Below, piece by piece: positions 1 to 9,237 of a stretch of DNA of 35,829 nt. The stretch spans positions 1 through 35,829 of the forward strand of contig CALJMY010000200.1 of NCBI GenBank assembly GCA_937981905.1, written 5' to 3'. Under the pieces are notes generated by a model that made no database searches, was not told the origin of the DNA, and worked only from the letters and a program-made list of their open reading frames with translations. The stretch comes from an uncultured Enterobacterales bacterium (lineage in GTDB: Bacteria > Pseudomonadota > Gammaproteobacteria > Enterobacterales > Psychrobiaceae). The first letter of the stretch is position 1; every line of letters starts with the position of its first letter. The translations under genes were made by a program, and so were the position numbers.

Positions 1-908
1 CCCATCATTTTTACGCCATCAGTGAAGATGTCTTGTGTTTGACTGGGTTTAAATACACCGCCTAATGCGAAGATAACTAAACCAACTATCGAACCCGCGA
101 CTATAGAATTGCTATAACGCTGAACCACGAGCGCTGCAATCATAGCGACAACAGCAGCTATAATATATTGAGGTTTAAATGTCGATGACGTGTCAGTTGT
201 AGAATTGACTTGTGACAATGGCTGTTCACTTTGAATATAAGAACGAGGTTTTCGATAGCTAACAAATAAGGCAAATAATAATCCTAAAAACATGCCGCCA
301 ACGGGAATAGCCATAACAAACGGAATTTGTGATGCCGTAATTTCAAGTCCATTATCTGTGAGGTTTTTAAGCAATAATTCAATTAAGAATACTTGGCCAA
401 ATCCATAAGGTAATAACATGTAGGTAGCTGTTAAACCGAAAGTTAATACACAAGCGACTGCGCGGCGATCAAGCTTAAATTGATTAATAATACCCAGTAA
501 TGCAGGTACTAAAATAGGAATGAACGCGATGTGCACGGGCACGATATTTTGTGAGCTGATAGCTGCTAGCAGTAAGGCACTAAATAGTACTGCTTTAACC
601 ATGATGACCGAACGATTCTTATTTTTTTCATTAGAATTAACATTAATAGCTTGAATGATTTTAACTGCCAAAAGGTCAGTAACACCAGAGCGACTAATCG
701 CGACTGCGAAAGCACCTAACATAGCATAATCTAGTGCTATTGGGGCGCCACCACCTAATCCTGATTTAAATACAGAGATAGTTTCTATTAGTGGCATCCC
801 ACTAATTAAACCGCCAAAAATTGCACTAATAATTAATGCGAAAACTACATTAATTCGACATAAAGATAAAATCAGCATGAGTAATACTGATATGACTACG
901 GCGTTCAT
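1..908 (-). CDS. Na+/H+ antiporter family protein (multi-TM, partial, runs off left edge)
   Basis: Open minus-strand frame from ATG at 908 (reverse complement) to the window edge, MNAVVISVLLMLILSLCRINVVFALIISAIFGGLISGMPLIETISVFKSGLGGGAPIALDYAMLGAFAVAISRSG...; hydrophobic multi-TM pattern typical of YuiF/NhaC-like antiporters. Absent from the ORF track because its stop lies outside the window. Confidence 0.75.
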   Translation of the reverse strand, partial: MNAVVISVLLMLILSLCRINVVFALIISAIFGGLISGMPLIETISVFKSGLGGGAPIALDYAMLGAFAVAISRSGVTDLLAVKIIQAINVNSNEKNKNRSVIMVKAVLFSALLLAAISSQNIVPVHIAFIPILVPALLGIINQFKLDRRAVACVLTFGLTATYMLLPYGFGQVFLIELLLKNLTDNGLEITASQIPFVMAIPVGGMFLGLLFALFVSYRKPRSYIQSEQPLSQVNSTTDTSSTFKPQYIIAAVVAMIAALVVQRYSNSIVAGSIVGLVIFALGGVFKPSQTQDIFTDGVKMM

Positions 909-1033
909 GTTTATTCCTTTGAGTATTTATTCCAACGTATAAAGCGGATGTAAGTCGAGGACGATAATTGTAAGGGATAATATTTGAAGTAGATAGTGGG
1001 TATTTTAGCGGTCAAAAAAACTAATATTGAGTC

Positions 1034-1042
1034 TGTTATACT
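1034..1042 (+). promoter_or_regulatory. Possible extended -10 promoter element (TGTTATACT) upstream of the YccF gene
   Basis: TG-N-TATACT at 1034-1042 in the divergent intergenic region; no convincing -35 element. Confidence 0.3.
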
Positions 1043-1159
1043 AATTAAATTAAGTGTTTAAATAAATATCATTATTAATCAGATGGTTAAAAGTTGGTTT
1101 GTTGATTGCTATAGGAAAGAAGTAATTAACATTAATTGTATTTTTTAGGGAAGTTTTAT

Positions 1160-1573
1160 ATGAGTGTATTTCGATTTATTTTCAATGTAGCGTGGTTATT
1201 AACTGGCGGTATTGTTATGAGTCTATTGTGGGCGTTGGTCGGTATTGTTGCATGTATATCTATTATAGGTATTCCATTTGCCCGTTCGTGTTTTGTGATT
1301 GCCCAGTTTGCTTTATGGCCTTTTGGCAATGAGATTGAAAATAGAGAATATGTTAATCGAGAGAGCGATATTGGCACTGGCGGATTGGGCCTGCTTGGTA
1401 ATATTGTTTGGTTTGTGTTTGCAGGATTTTGGTTAGCGCTTGGCCATTTAATTCATGCTGTTGCATGTTTTGTTACTATTATTGGTATTCCATTTGGTAT
1501 CGCTCATTTAAAATTAGCGATGCTTAGTCTTGCTCCGATAGGAAAGACCGTTGTTCCTATAAGATCGTATTGA
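1160..1573 (+). CDS. yccF: YccF domain-containing inner membrane protein
   Basis: ORF track begins at TTG 1136; the ATG at 1160 (MSVFRFIFNVAWLLTGG...) is preceded by a GGGAAG Shine-Dalgarno-like sequence. Two related YccF-type halves containing IIGIPF..., with PFGNE and APIGK. Confidence 0.8.
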   Translation: MSVFRFIFNVAWLLTGGIVMSLLWALVGIVACISIIGIPFARSCFVIAQFALWPFGNEIENREYVNRESDIGTGGLGLLGNIVWFVFAGFWLALGHLIHAVACFVTIIGIPFGIAHLKLAMLSLAPIGKTVVPIRSY

Positions 1574-1662
1574 GAATAAAAATCATACGTGTAGTCGATT
1601 AATTACCGTGTTAGGATAATTTAAACACTAGTTTAATCATTAATGTATGAGTAGGGATTGCT

Positions 1663-2073
1663 ATGACTGAAATTATCGTACGAGGTTATCACTTAGATGG
1701 CTATCAACATGTTAATAATGCGCGCTATTTAGAATTTTTAGAAGAAGCGCGATGGGAATGTATGTCTGACGATATGTCGACATTGGTAAAACACAATGCT
1801 GGCTTTGTTGTGGTTAACATTAATATTAACTATCGATCGCCTGGATTGTTGCATCAACATTTAGTTGTAGAATCACAAATTAGTAAGTTGGGTGAAAACA
1901 GTGGTGTGGTTGCGCAAATTATTCGATGTAAAGAAACAGGTAATGTTGTAATTGATGCCCAAACGACTTTTGTATTGTTCGATTTGAAAAAGAATACGGT
2001 TTTACCCATAGCTGGTGATTTAAAAGAATGTTTAGTGTTTTGCCAACAGCGATTATTGGAAAGAGCTAAATAA
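1663..2073 (+). CDS. fadM: Hotdog-fold acyl-CoA thioesterase (FadM/YbaW type)
   Basis: N-terminus TEIIVRGYHLDGYQHVNNARYLEFLEEARWE and internal FVVVNININYRSP closely resemble E. coli FadM as recalled. Confidence 0.88.
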   Translation: MTEIIVRGYHLDGYQHVNNARYLEFLEEARWECMSDDMSTLVKHNAGFVVVNININYRSPGLLHQHLVVESQISKLGENSGVVAQIIRCKETGNVVIDAQTTFVLFDLKKNTVLPIAGDLKECLVFCQQRLLERAK

Positions 2074-2123
2074 AATTGGGATGACTTGAAAGAATGATGT
2101 CGACAGTAAGGCGTTATAAAAAG

Positions 2124-2152
2124 AACTCGGCACTAGTCCGTTGTGCCGAGTT
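2124..2152. terminator. Hairpin between convergent fadM and rsmF, best U-tract on the minus strand
   Basis: AACTCGGCAC / 9-nt loop / GTGCCGAGTT perfect 10-bp stem; minus-strand read-through continues into CTTTTTATAA. Confidence 0.75.
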
Positions 2153-2236
2153 TAAGGAAATCTTCTTTGTATATAAATATAGCTTAGATGATATTTGGAT
2201 AATGGCAAATATTAATAACTAACAAACTTTGCTGAT

Positions 2237-3661
2237 TTAAATATCGACATGATCATTAACAAGATTCCTTGGTAATTTATTTTTAATTTTATTGCCTACC
2301 CATTTTCCTAATCCGATAGGTTGCCCTTGGTAACCAAGCACAATTTCTCCTTTTGCCTTTTCTGTATTTTCGACAGCGATGTCTTTACCCTTTAGGAAGT
2401 CGACACATTGTTGGCGGTCAATCGTAATATTTATTTTTCCCCAAATTGTTAGAGCATCATGCGTGATAATTGATTGTTTAGGCTTTATATCTAGTACTTT
2501 GACGCCGTGACGAGCGAAACGCATGTGTTTAACTAATTCATCACTGTATTCTGGGAAATACCATACTTCATTGTCTCGGGTGTAAAGGTGTTGGCTGAAC
2601 GTATCGCTGAGCGTTAACAATGCTGATAATGTTTCCATGACTGTTACTTGTTGTTTTTTAGCGATAGGTGCAAATGGGAACTTACTTCTAAAGCTAGGGT
2701 TTGACGTGTCATCTGTTGCGGTTGATTTAGTAAATTTAGCAACAAAGAAACCTTCACTGTTGTATATTTGCGGCCAAATATGCAAATAACCTTCGCTCGT
2801 TAATGCTTTTTCACTTCCTGAAAATAAACCAGATAGTGAAACAACTTGAGCATTATTCGGGAATTGCTCTAACAGCCACTGACATACACCTTGGTTTTCA
2901 CTGCCATTTAAAGCACAGGTAGAATAAACCAATTCGCCACCAGGCTTTAATGCCATAAATGCAGAGCGGATTAATGATTTTTGGAGTTCTGAAATTTCTT
3001 CAATGTGTTCAACGCTCCAATTTTTAAATGCGTCAGGGTCTTTACGAACAGTTCCTTCGCCGCTACAGGGCGCATCTAATAAAATAGCATCAAATGTATT
3101 TTCTAAATATTCACCATGAACGCAACCATCAAAATGGCTAATAAGAGTGTTTGATACACCTAAACGTTGCAAGTTACTGTGAAGCGCTTTTACTCGACTT
3201 GAAGATAATTCGTTAGCAACTAATACGCCTTTGTTATTCATTAAGGTTGCAAGTTGGGTGGTTTTTGAACCCGGTGCAGACGCTAAGTCTAATACTTTTT
3301 CTGGAGAAGCAGGGGAATTATAAAATAAAGCCGATGGCGGCATCATTGAACTAGCTTCTTGAATGTAGAATAAACCAGTAACATGTTCTGGTAATTTTCC
3401 TGGGGCAGTTGAGTCACTGGGTAGTTGCACCCAAAACCCATCTTCACACCAAGGAATAGCACTAAATTCCCAGCCTAATGGTGTCATCATGGTCATAAAA
3501 TCGTTGTGGTTAATCTTTAATGTATTAATACGAATGCTAAACCTAAGTGAGGTTTGGCAGGCAACAATTAAATCATCAATTGATAAATGGCTTGGCAGAG
3601 TTGGCGTAATAAAGTCGATAAACGCTTGAGGGATAGCCGATGAAACATTAGTTGAAGACAT
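2237..3661 (-). CDS. rsmF: 16S rRNA (cytosine(1407)-C5)-methyltransferase RsmF
   Basis: NOL1/NOP2/Sun motifs: LDLASAPGSKTTQLA, LLDAPCSGEGTVRKDP, LVYSTCALNGSENQ; C-terminal RsmF-like domain (GYQGQPIGLGKWVGNKIKNKLPR). Confidence 0.9.
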   Translation of the reverse strand: MSSTNVSSAIPQAFIDFITPTLPSHLSIDDLIVACQTSLRFSIRINTLKINHNDFMTMMTPLGWEFSAIPWCEDGFWVQLPSDSTAPGKLPEHVTGLFYIQEASSMMPPSALFYNSPASPEKVLDLASAPGSKTTQLATLMNNKGVLVANELSSSRVKALHSNLQRLGVSNTLISHFDGCVHGEYLENTFDAILLDAPCSGEGTVRKDPDAFKNWSVEHIEEISELQKSLIRSAFMALKPGGELVYSTCALNGSENQGVCQWLLEQFPNNAQVVSLSGLFSGSEKALTSEGYLHIWPQIYNSEGFFVAKFTKSTATDDTSNPSFRSKFPFAPIAKKQQVTVMETLSALLTLSDTFSQHLYTRDNEVWYFPEYSDELVKHMRFARHGVKVLDIKPKQSIITHDALTIWGKINITIDRQQCVDFLKGKDIAVENTEKAKGEIVLGYQGQPIGLGKWVGNKIKNKLPRNLVNDHVDI

Positions 3662-3953
3662 AATAAATAGGATCTGAAATTCAAAAGATTATTATACCTT
3701 ACATCTAACCTTATTAAATGGCGTAGCGAAGATATTATAAATATCAATAACGCTTTTCGTTGGCTAGTTGTGTGATTAGAAGGTGTTTATTACGAATAAA
3801 ACCAAGTGATAGTAAGCGATAAGCCCATTTTTTAACCTTAAGTGTAGAGATATTGAGGCTTTGGTAACGTTTTTAAGCTTTTCATTTTATTCAAGTAAGG
3901 TATAGTAGCCAGCAATATTTTTAAATTGCTTTATTTTATTTGAGACCGTTTCT

Positions 3954-4415
3954 TTGAATACAGATTATTCGTTATTATCCCGTCAAATTGAATCGGTTAT
4001 TGATGGTGAATTTGATACCATTGCAGTCCTTTCAAATGTATCTGCCATTCTTAATCAATCACTAGAGAATATTAATTGGGTTGGCTTTTATCTATTAAAA
4101 GACAATCAGTTAGTATTAGGTCCTTTTCAAGGTAAAGTTGCTTGTTATCGCATTCCACTAGACAAAGGTGTTTGTGGGAAAGCAGTTTCAAGTAATGAAA
4201 TACAAAGAATTGATAATGTACATGCTTTTCCTGGGCATATAGCCTGTGATAGCGAATCTGAATCTGAATTAGTTATTCCATGTGTTGTTGATGGAAAAAT
4301 AGTAGGCGTTCTAGACATAGATAGCCCTAAATTGGCGCGTTTTACTAGCGACGATCAAGCAGGTTTAGCATTGTGCGTCCAAGTTTTAACCAAACATTTG
4401 TCGTTGTGTCATTAA
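3954..4415 (+). CDS. msrC: GAF-domain free methionine-(R)-sulfoxide reductase
   Basis: 153 aa: INWVGFYLLKDNQLVLGPFQGKVACYRIPLDKGVCGKAVSSNEIQRIDNVHAFPGHIACDSESESELVIPC is a hallmark of YebR/fRMsr. TTG start. Confidence 0.9.
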   Translation: MNTDYSLLSRQIESVIDGEFDTIAVLSNVSAILNQSLENINWVGFYLLKDNQLVLGPFQGKVACYRIPLDKGVCGKAVSSNEIQRIDNVHAFPGHIACDSESESELVIPCVVDGKIVGVLDIDSPKLARFTSDDQAGLALCVQVLTKHLSLCH

Positions 4416-4449
4416 TAACACTCGCCAATCGTATTGTTTAGGAAAATAA

Positions 4450-4737
4450 GTGATGATGTACGATATAGTTGATATCCATGAATTCCTGTTTGACGCTAAT
4501 GAAGTAGGTCAATGGGAAGGTGAAGAAGAACTGGCAGCAGACAATATAAATAGAATTTATCATTATCTGTTTCAAACCATTGAACCGACAATAGATCTTG
4601 ATTTGTTTCGTGAAATGATTGACGCAATTTGGCCTTACTGGCAGTATCAGCCAGGCTTATTAGAAGTGGATGATGAATTAATCGCTCACTTTGTGACATT
4701 TTTAACTGAAGAATTTGAAGTAGAACCGGAAGAATAA
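4450..4737 (+). CDS. Small, strongly acidic protein of unknown function, abutting proQ
   Basis: 95 aa, by hand count 25 D/E, 2 R, 0 K; stop TAA (4735-4737) directly adjoins the proQ ATG at 4738. Confidence 0.75.
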   Translation: MMMYDIVDIHEFLFDANEVGQWEGEEELAADNINRIYHYLFQTIEPTIDLDLFREMIDAIWPYWQYQPGLLEVDDELIAHFVTFLTEEFEVEPEE

Positions 4738-5376
4738 ATGACTAGTACAGTAAAACTAACAGATAACAAGGCAATTATTGCATTACTTGCAGAGACATTT
4801 CCTGCTTGTTTTAGTATTAAAGGCGATGCAAAACCTTTAAAAATTGGCTTGTTTCAAGAGCTTAGTGAGCGTTTGGCTGAAGACGAACGTGTAAGTAAAA
4901 CTCAGTTGCGTGGTGCAATTCGCCATTATACAACGAGTTGGAGATATTTACGTTCTATCAAGGCTGGCGCAAAACGTGTTGACCTTGATGGTGCTGAAGG
5001 CGATGAATTAGAGCAAGAACATGTTGATCATGCTGCTCAAACTTTAGCGCAATCACAAGAGAAGGCTAAAGCTCGTGAAGCGGCTAAAAAGCCAGCTAAA
5101 AAAGAACAACCAGCTAAGTCTGCTAAAGCAAAACCTGCTGCACGTGCTAAAACTGCTAGTAAAGTTCGTTCAAGCAAACCTGCGGTTAAAGTATTAACCG
5201 GTGATAAAGTTGAAGACATCAATTTATTAAAAATTGACCAGTCAGTACTAGTTAATGTAGCAAAAGCGCCAATGAGCGGAACTATTGTTGATATTAATAA
5301 GTCAGATGTGAAAGTAGCTTTGGCATCAGGAATGATTATCAAAGTTAAAGTAGAGCAAATTTTGACTAAATCATAA
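4738..5376 (+). CDS. proQ: RNA chaperone ProQ
   Basis: N-terminal FinO/ProQ domain (AIIALLAETFPACFSIKGDAKPLKIGLFQEL...LRGAIRHYTTSWRYLRSI), Lys/Ala-rich linker, C-terminal Tudor-like domain; located between msrC and prc as in E. coli. Confidence 0.93.
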   Translation: MTSTVKLTDNKAIIALLAETFPACFSIKGDAKPLKIGLFQELSERLAEDERVSKTQLRGAIRHYTTSWRYLRSIKAGAKRVDLDGAEGDELEQEHVDHAAQTLAQSQEKAKAREAAKKPAKKEQPAKSAKAKPAARAKTASKVRSSKPAVKVLTGDKVEDINLLKIDQSVLVNVAKAPMSGTIVDINKSDVKVALASGMIIKVKVEQILTKS

Positions 5377-5413
5377 TTAAGGCACAAGCCTTAGGTCGAC
5401 AAGGAGATATTTT

Positions 5414-7444
5414 ATGCTAAACCGTATAACCCTAGGATTAATTCCTTTGATGTTATCTGGACAAGCGTTGGCGCTAGAAATGAAGTATACGAAGGACCAA
5501 ATTCCTAATTTGGCTCCTGAACCACAACATAAAGTGTCCACCACTCGATTAACAGGCTTGTTCACCCGAACACATTTTAAAGCAATTGATTTAGATGATA
5601 AGTTTTCAGCTAAAATAGCGAATCGTTATTTTGAAAGCTTAGATTATAATAAATCGTTGTTTACTCAAACGGATATTGATAACTTTAAACGTTATGAAAA
5701 TTCGTTTGATGACATTCTTATTAGCGGTCAGATCAAACCAATATATGACATTTATCAAATGCATATGGAAAAACGATTTGAGCGTTATACGTTTGCACTT
5801 TCGTTGATCGAGAAAGAAATCGACTTTTCAATTGAAGATAATTATCAATTTGATAGAGAAGATGTTTCTTGGGCTACGTCGTCTGTTGAATTAGACGAAT
5901 TTTGGCGTCAGCGCGTTAAATACGATGCGCTTAACCTGAAATTAGCCGGTAAAGATTGGAGCGAAATTCAAGAAGTTCTCTCTAAGCGTTATAACAATGC
6001 ATTAAAACGAATTACTCAAAGTAAAAGTGAAGACGTGTATCAAGTCTTTATGAATTCTTTTTCCAAAGCAATCGATCCACATACTAGTTATTTGTCTCCT
6101 CGTAATGCCGAACGTTTTCAAGTTGAAATGAGCTTGTCGTTAGAAGGTATTGGCGCAATGCTGCAATCTATTGATGATTACACGGTTATCACTAAATTGG
6201 TCCCAGGCGGTCCAGCTGATAAAAGTGAAGAGCTTGTTCCTGATGATAAAATTATTGGTGTTGGTCAGGGTGACGGTAAAATTGTAGATATCGTTGGCTG
6301 GCGATTAGACGATGTAGTTGATTTGATTAAAGGGCCTAAAGGCTCAATCGTAAAACTTGAAATAATTTCTGGTAAAGTTGGGAGTAGTGATACTTCTCGT
6401 ATAATTTCAATTGAGCGTGAAAAAATTAAATTAGAAGACCGTCAAGCTAAAATCGAATTCATTGAATCAAAACTACCAGAATACAAAGGTCAACAATTAG
6501 CCGTTATTAACATTCCAAGTTTTTATGCCAATTTAACAAGAGATGTTAAAAAATTATTAACTGAAGCTAAAGAAAAGAAAGTTAGCGGTGTTGTTATTGA
6601 TTTACGTAATAATGGCGGTGGATCATTACCAGAATCGATGGCATTAAGTGGTCTATTTATTAAAGAAGGCCCAGTTGTTCAAGTTAAAACGGGTCAAAAT
6701 AGAGTTGATGTTAAATACGATCCAGAAGCAACAGTGTTTTACGATGGTAGCGTTTCAGTTATCGTAAATCGCTATAGCGCATCCGCTTCTGAAATTTTTG
6801 CCGCAGCACTTCAAGATTATGGCCGTGCTTTAATTTTAGGTGAGCAAACTTTCGGTAAAGGTACTGTGCAGCAGCATCGTGGTTTGAGTCGAATTTATGA
6901 TTTTTATAAAAACCCAGTAGGGTTTATCACTTATACGATCCAAAAGTTTTATCGTATCAATGGTGGAAGTACCCAAAATAAAGGAGTTACTCCTGATATT
7001 TTATTCCCGACACCTATTGTTGCCGATGAGTTTGGCGAAATTGTTTACGACAATACATTACCATGGGATAGCATTCCAAAAGCGTCTTATAAAGTAGTGA
7101 ATGACGTATCGCCAAGTAGTTTTGGGATGTTAAGTGAGAAACATGAACAACGTATTAGTCAGGAACAAGAATTCCAATTTATAACACAAGATATTGAACG
7201 TTATAAAAAAGATAATGATAAGAAAAGTATTAGTCTTGTTGAAAGTGTTCGTTTGGTTGAACGTAATGAAAATGAAGCTCGCTCTTTAGAACGTGCTAAC
7301 TTACGCCGAACAGCACAAGGTCTTGAAGTGGTTAAGTCGCTAGATGATTTACCAAAGAAAGCACCTGAACTTGACCCATATTTAGATGAAGCAGTTAATG
7401 TAACATTTGATTTTATTGAATTAGGCAAAGTTGCTAAACGATAA
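5414..7444 (+). CDS. prc: Carboxy-terminal (tail-specific) protease, S41 family
   Basis: Signal peptide, PDZ region, and S41 motifs VVIDLRNNGGGSLPESMALSGLFI and RYSASASEIFAAALQDYGRALILGEQTFGKGTVQ. Confidence 0.93.
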   Translation: MLNRITLGLIPLMLSGQALALEMKYTKDQIPNLAPEPQHKVSTTRLTGLFTRTHFKAIDLDDKFSAKIANRYFESLDYNKSLFTQTDIDNFKRYENSFDDILISGQIKPIYDIYQMHMEKRFERYTFALSLIEKEIDFSIEDNYQFDREDVSWATSSVELDEFWRQRVKYDALNLKLAGKDWSEIQEVLSKRYNNALKRITQSKSEDVYQVFMNSFSKAIDPHTSYLSPRNAERFQVEMSLSLEGIGAMLQSIDDYTVITKLVPGGPADKSEELVPDDKIIGVGQGDGKIVDIVGWRLDDVVDLIKGPKGSIVKLEIISGKVGSSDTSRIISIEREKIKLEDRQAKIEFIESKLPEYKGQQLAVINIPSFYANLTRDVKKLLTEAKEKKVSGVVIDLRNNGGGSLPESMALSGLFIKEGPVVQVKTGQNRVDVKYDPEATVFYDGSVSVIVNRYSASASEIFAAALQDYGRALILGEQTFGKGTVQQHRGLSRIYDFYKNPVGFITYTIQKFYRINGGSTQNKGVTPDILFPTPIVADEFGEIVYDNTLPWDSIPKASYKVVNDVSPSSFGMLSEKHEQRISQEQEFQFITQDIERYKKDNDKKSISLVESVRLVERNENEARSLERANLRRTAQGLEVVKSLDDLPKKAPELDPYLDEAVNVTFDFIELGKVAKR

Positions 7445-7480
7445 ATTAATATAAAATTACATTTTATGTTGTACATCACA

Positions 7481-7510
7481 CAAAAGACCGCTTTATGCGG
7501 TCTTTTGTTA
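7481..7510 (+). terminator. Intrinsic terminator after prc
   Basis: CAAAAGACCGC / TTTAT / GCGGTCTTTTG perfect 11-bp stem followed by TT. Confidence 0.85.
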
Positions 7511-7585
7511 TGGTAAAGTAAATTCCTTAATGCCCATTAGCATATCACTCACTTAATTGTAATCTATAATAATATTTGGATATTT

Positions 7586-9070
7586 ATGAGCCAAAACTTA
7601 AATCAAACTATTAATGAACAGTATAAAAAACCGTCCTTATTGGATGCTTTATCGCCCGTTATCTTTTTAGTTTTCTTGTTAGGTATTGCCGTTTTTTATT
7701 TTGGCGATTCGTCTTCTTCGGGCGCAAATCAAATAGCGTTACTACTTGGCGCTGGACTAGCATCTATTATTGGTGTCAAAAATGGCTTTAAATGGGATGA
7801 AATAGAAGCGGGAATTATTAAAGGCATAAGTCTTTCGATGACCGCCATATTAATTCTATTAGCTGTTGGGTCTTTAATTGGAACATGGCTATTGTCGGGT
7901 ACAGTACCGACAATGATTTATTTCGGTTTACAAATATTATCTCCGGCTTATTTTTATGCTGCCAGTTGTGTTATTTGTGCCATTGTTGCACTGAGTATTG
8001 GTAGTAGTTGGACTGTTGCCGCTACCATTGGTGTTGCTTTAATGGGAGTTGCGGGTGGTTTAGGTGTGTCATTACCAATTACTGCAGGCGCAATTATTAG
8101 TGGAGCATATTTTGGTGATAAAATGTCACCATTATCAGATACGACTAATCTAGCACCAGCCGTTGCTGGCACGGATTTATTTACCCACATTCGTCACATG
8201 GCGTGGACATCACTGCCTAGCTTCTTATTTGCATTATCTGTCTTTATTGTTCTTGGTTTATCTGAAAACACAACCGTTGAAGCTACTCGTATTGTTCAGT
8301 TGAGTGAAGGGTTAACAAATAAATTTACGATTGGATGGTATTTATTAGTGCCATTAGTTATCACATTAACGCTGGCGATAAAAAAGGTACCTGCATTTCC
8401 TGCTGTATTTATTGGTGCTTTAGTTGGTGCATTGTGGGCGATATTGTTTCAGCAAGAATTAATTATGTCCCTTAGTGATGTCAGCCTTGAACAATTTGGC
8501 GCCAACATAACCGTTGTTTGGACTGCTATGTTTGATGGTGTTTCAATTGAAACTGGTGATGCTGCACTAAATGATTTGTTATCTGGTGGCGGCATGTCAT
8601 CAATGCTTAATACAATCTGGTTAATTATTTCAGCCATGGTTTTTGGCGCTGTGATGGAAAAAGTTGGTTTATTAAAACGTGTAGTTGATATCTTAGTTGG
8701 CTTTGCACAATCTGCTTCATCACTAATTATAACGACAATTGTTACAGCGTTTGGCAGTAATTTGCTGACAGCTGATCAATATATATCAGTGGTAATGCCT
8801 GGTCGTATGTTTAAAGATGAATATGAGAAAAGGGGATTAGCACCAGAAAACCTGTCTCGTGCATTGGAAGATGGCGGGACAGTTACCTCTGCGTTAGTAC
8901 CATGGAATACCTGTGGTGCTTATATGCAATCTGTATTATTAGTGAACCCATTAGATTATGCATTGTATTGTGTATTTAACTGGGCCAGTCCAATATTTGG
9001 TATTTTCTTCGCGTTAATTGGTTTCAAAGTAAAAAAATTGGTTAGTAAAGAAACACCTGTTATTGCATAA
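7586..9070 (+). CDS. nhaC: Na+/H+ antiporter NhaC family
   Basis: 494 aa multi-TM; GAYFGDKMSPLSDTTNLAPAVAGTDLFTHIRHM motif of the NhaC family. Confidence 0.85.
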   Translation: MSQNLNQTINEQYKKPSLLDALSPVIFLVFLLGIAVFYFGDSSSSGANQIALLLGAGLASIIGVKNGFKWDEIEAGIIKGISLSMTAILILLAVGSLIGTWLLSGTVPTMIYFGLQILSPAYFYAASCVICAIVALSIGSSWTVAATIGVALMGVAGGLGVSLPITAGAIISGAYFGDKMSPLSDTTNLAPAVAGTDLFTHIRHMAWTSLPSFLFALSVFIVLGLSENTTVEATRIVQLSEGLTNKFTIGWYLLVPLVITLTLAIKKVPAFPAVFIGALVGALWAILFQQELIMSLSDVSLEQFGANITVVWTAMFDGVSIETGDAALNDLLSGGGMSSMLNTIWLIISAMVFGAVMEKVGLLKRVVDILVGFAQSASSLIITTIVTAFGSNLLTADQYISVVMPGRMFKDEYEKRGLAPENLSRALEDGGTVTSALVPWNTCGAYMQSVLLVNPLDYALYCVFNWASPIFGIFFALIGFKVKKLVSKETPVIA

Positions 9071-9094
9071 TTTCTGTTATTTTATAAAAATAAA

Positions 9095-9121
9095 AAGCCT
9101 GAATTGTTCAGGTTTTTTTTT
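9095..9121 (+). terminator. Intrinsic terminator after nhaC
   Basis: AAGCCTGAA-TTG-TTCAGGTTT stem (one G-U) followed by a run of T. Confidence 0.85.
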
Positions 9122-9237
9122 GTTTTAAAATAAGATCATATTTATGTAAAAATTCGATAGTATTCAAAATATAAATTTAATAGAATTGATTAATATATAG
9201 ATTTAAACAATATAAATTCAATGAGTAAGGTCAATAC

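Noticed and set aside
4496-4699. 67-aa minus-strand ORF opposite the acidic ORF upstream of proQ
   Set aside because: The plus-strand ORF fits the operon (directly abuts proQ); the minus ORF has no support.
5037-5387. 116-aa minus-strand ORF antisense to proQ
   Set aside because: Ala/Leu-rich shadow of the Lys/Ala-rich ProQ linker; no independent coding evidence.
7201-7479. 92-aa minus-strand ORF overlapping the end of prc
   Set aside because: Antisense shadow of the prc C-terminus and no recognisable domain.
7586-9070. Two Na+/H+ antiporter genes in one window (1-908 and 7586-9070) as a possible functional pair
   Set aside because: Different families, opposite strands and separated by unrelated genes; multiple antiporters are normal in marine bacteria.
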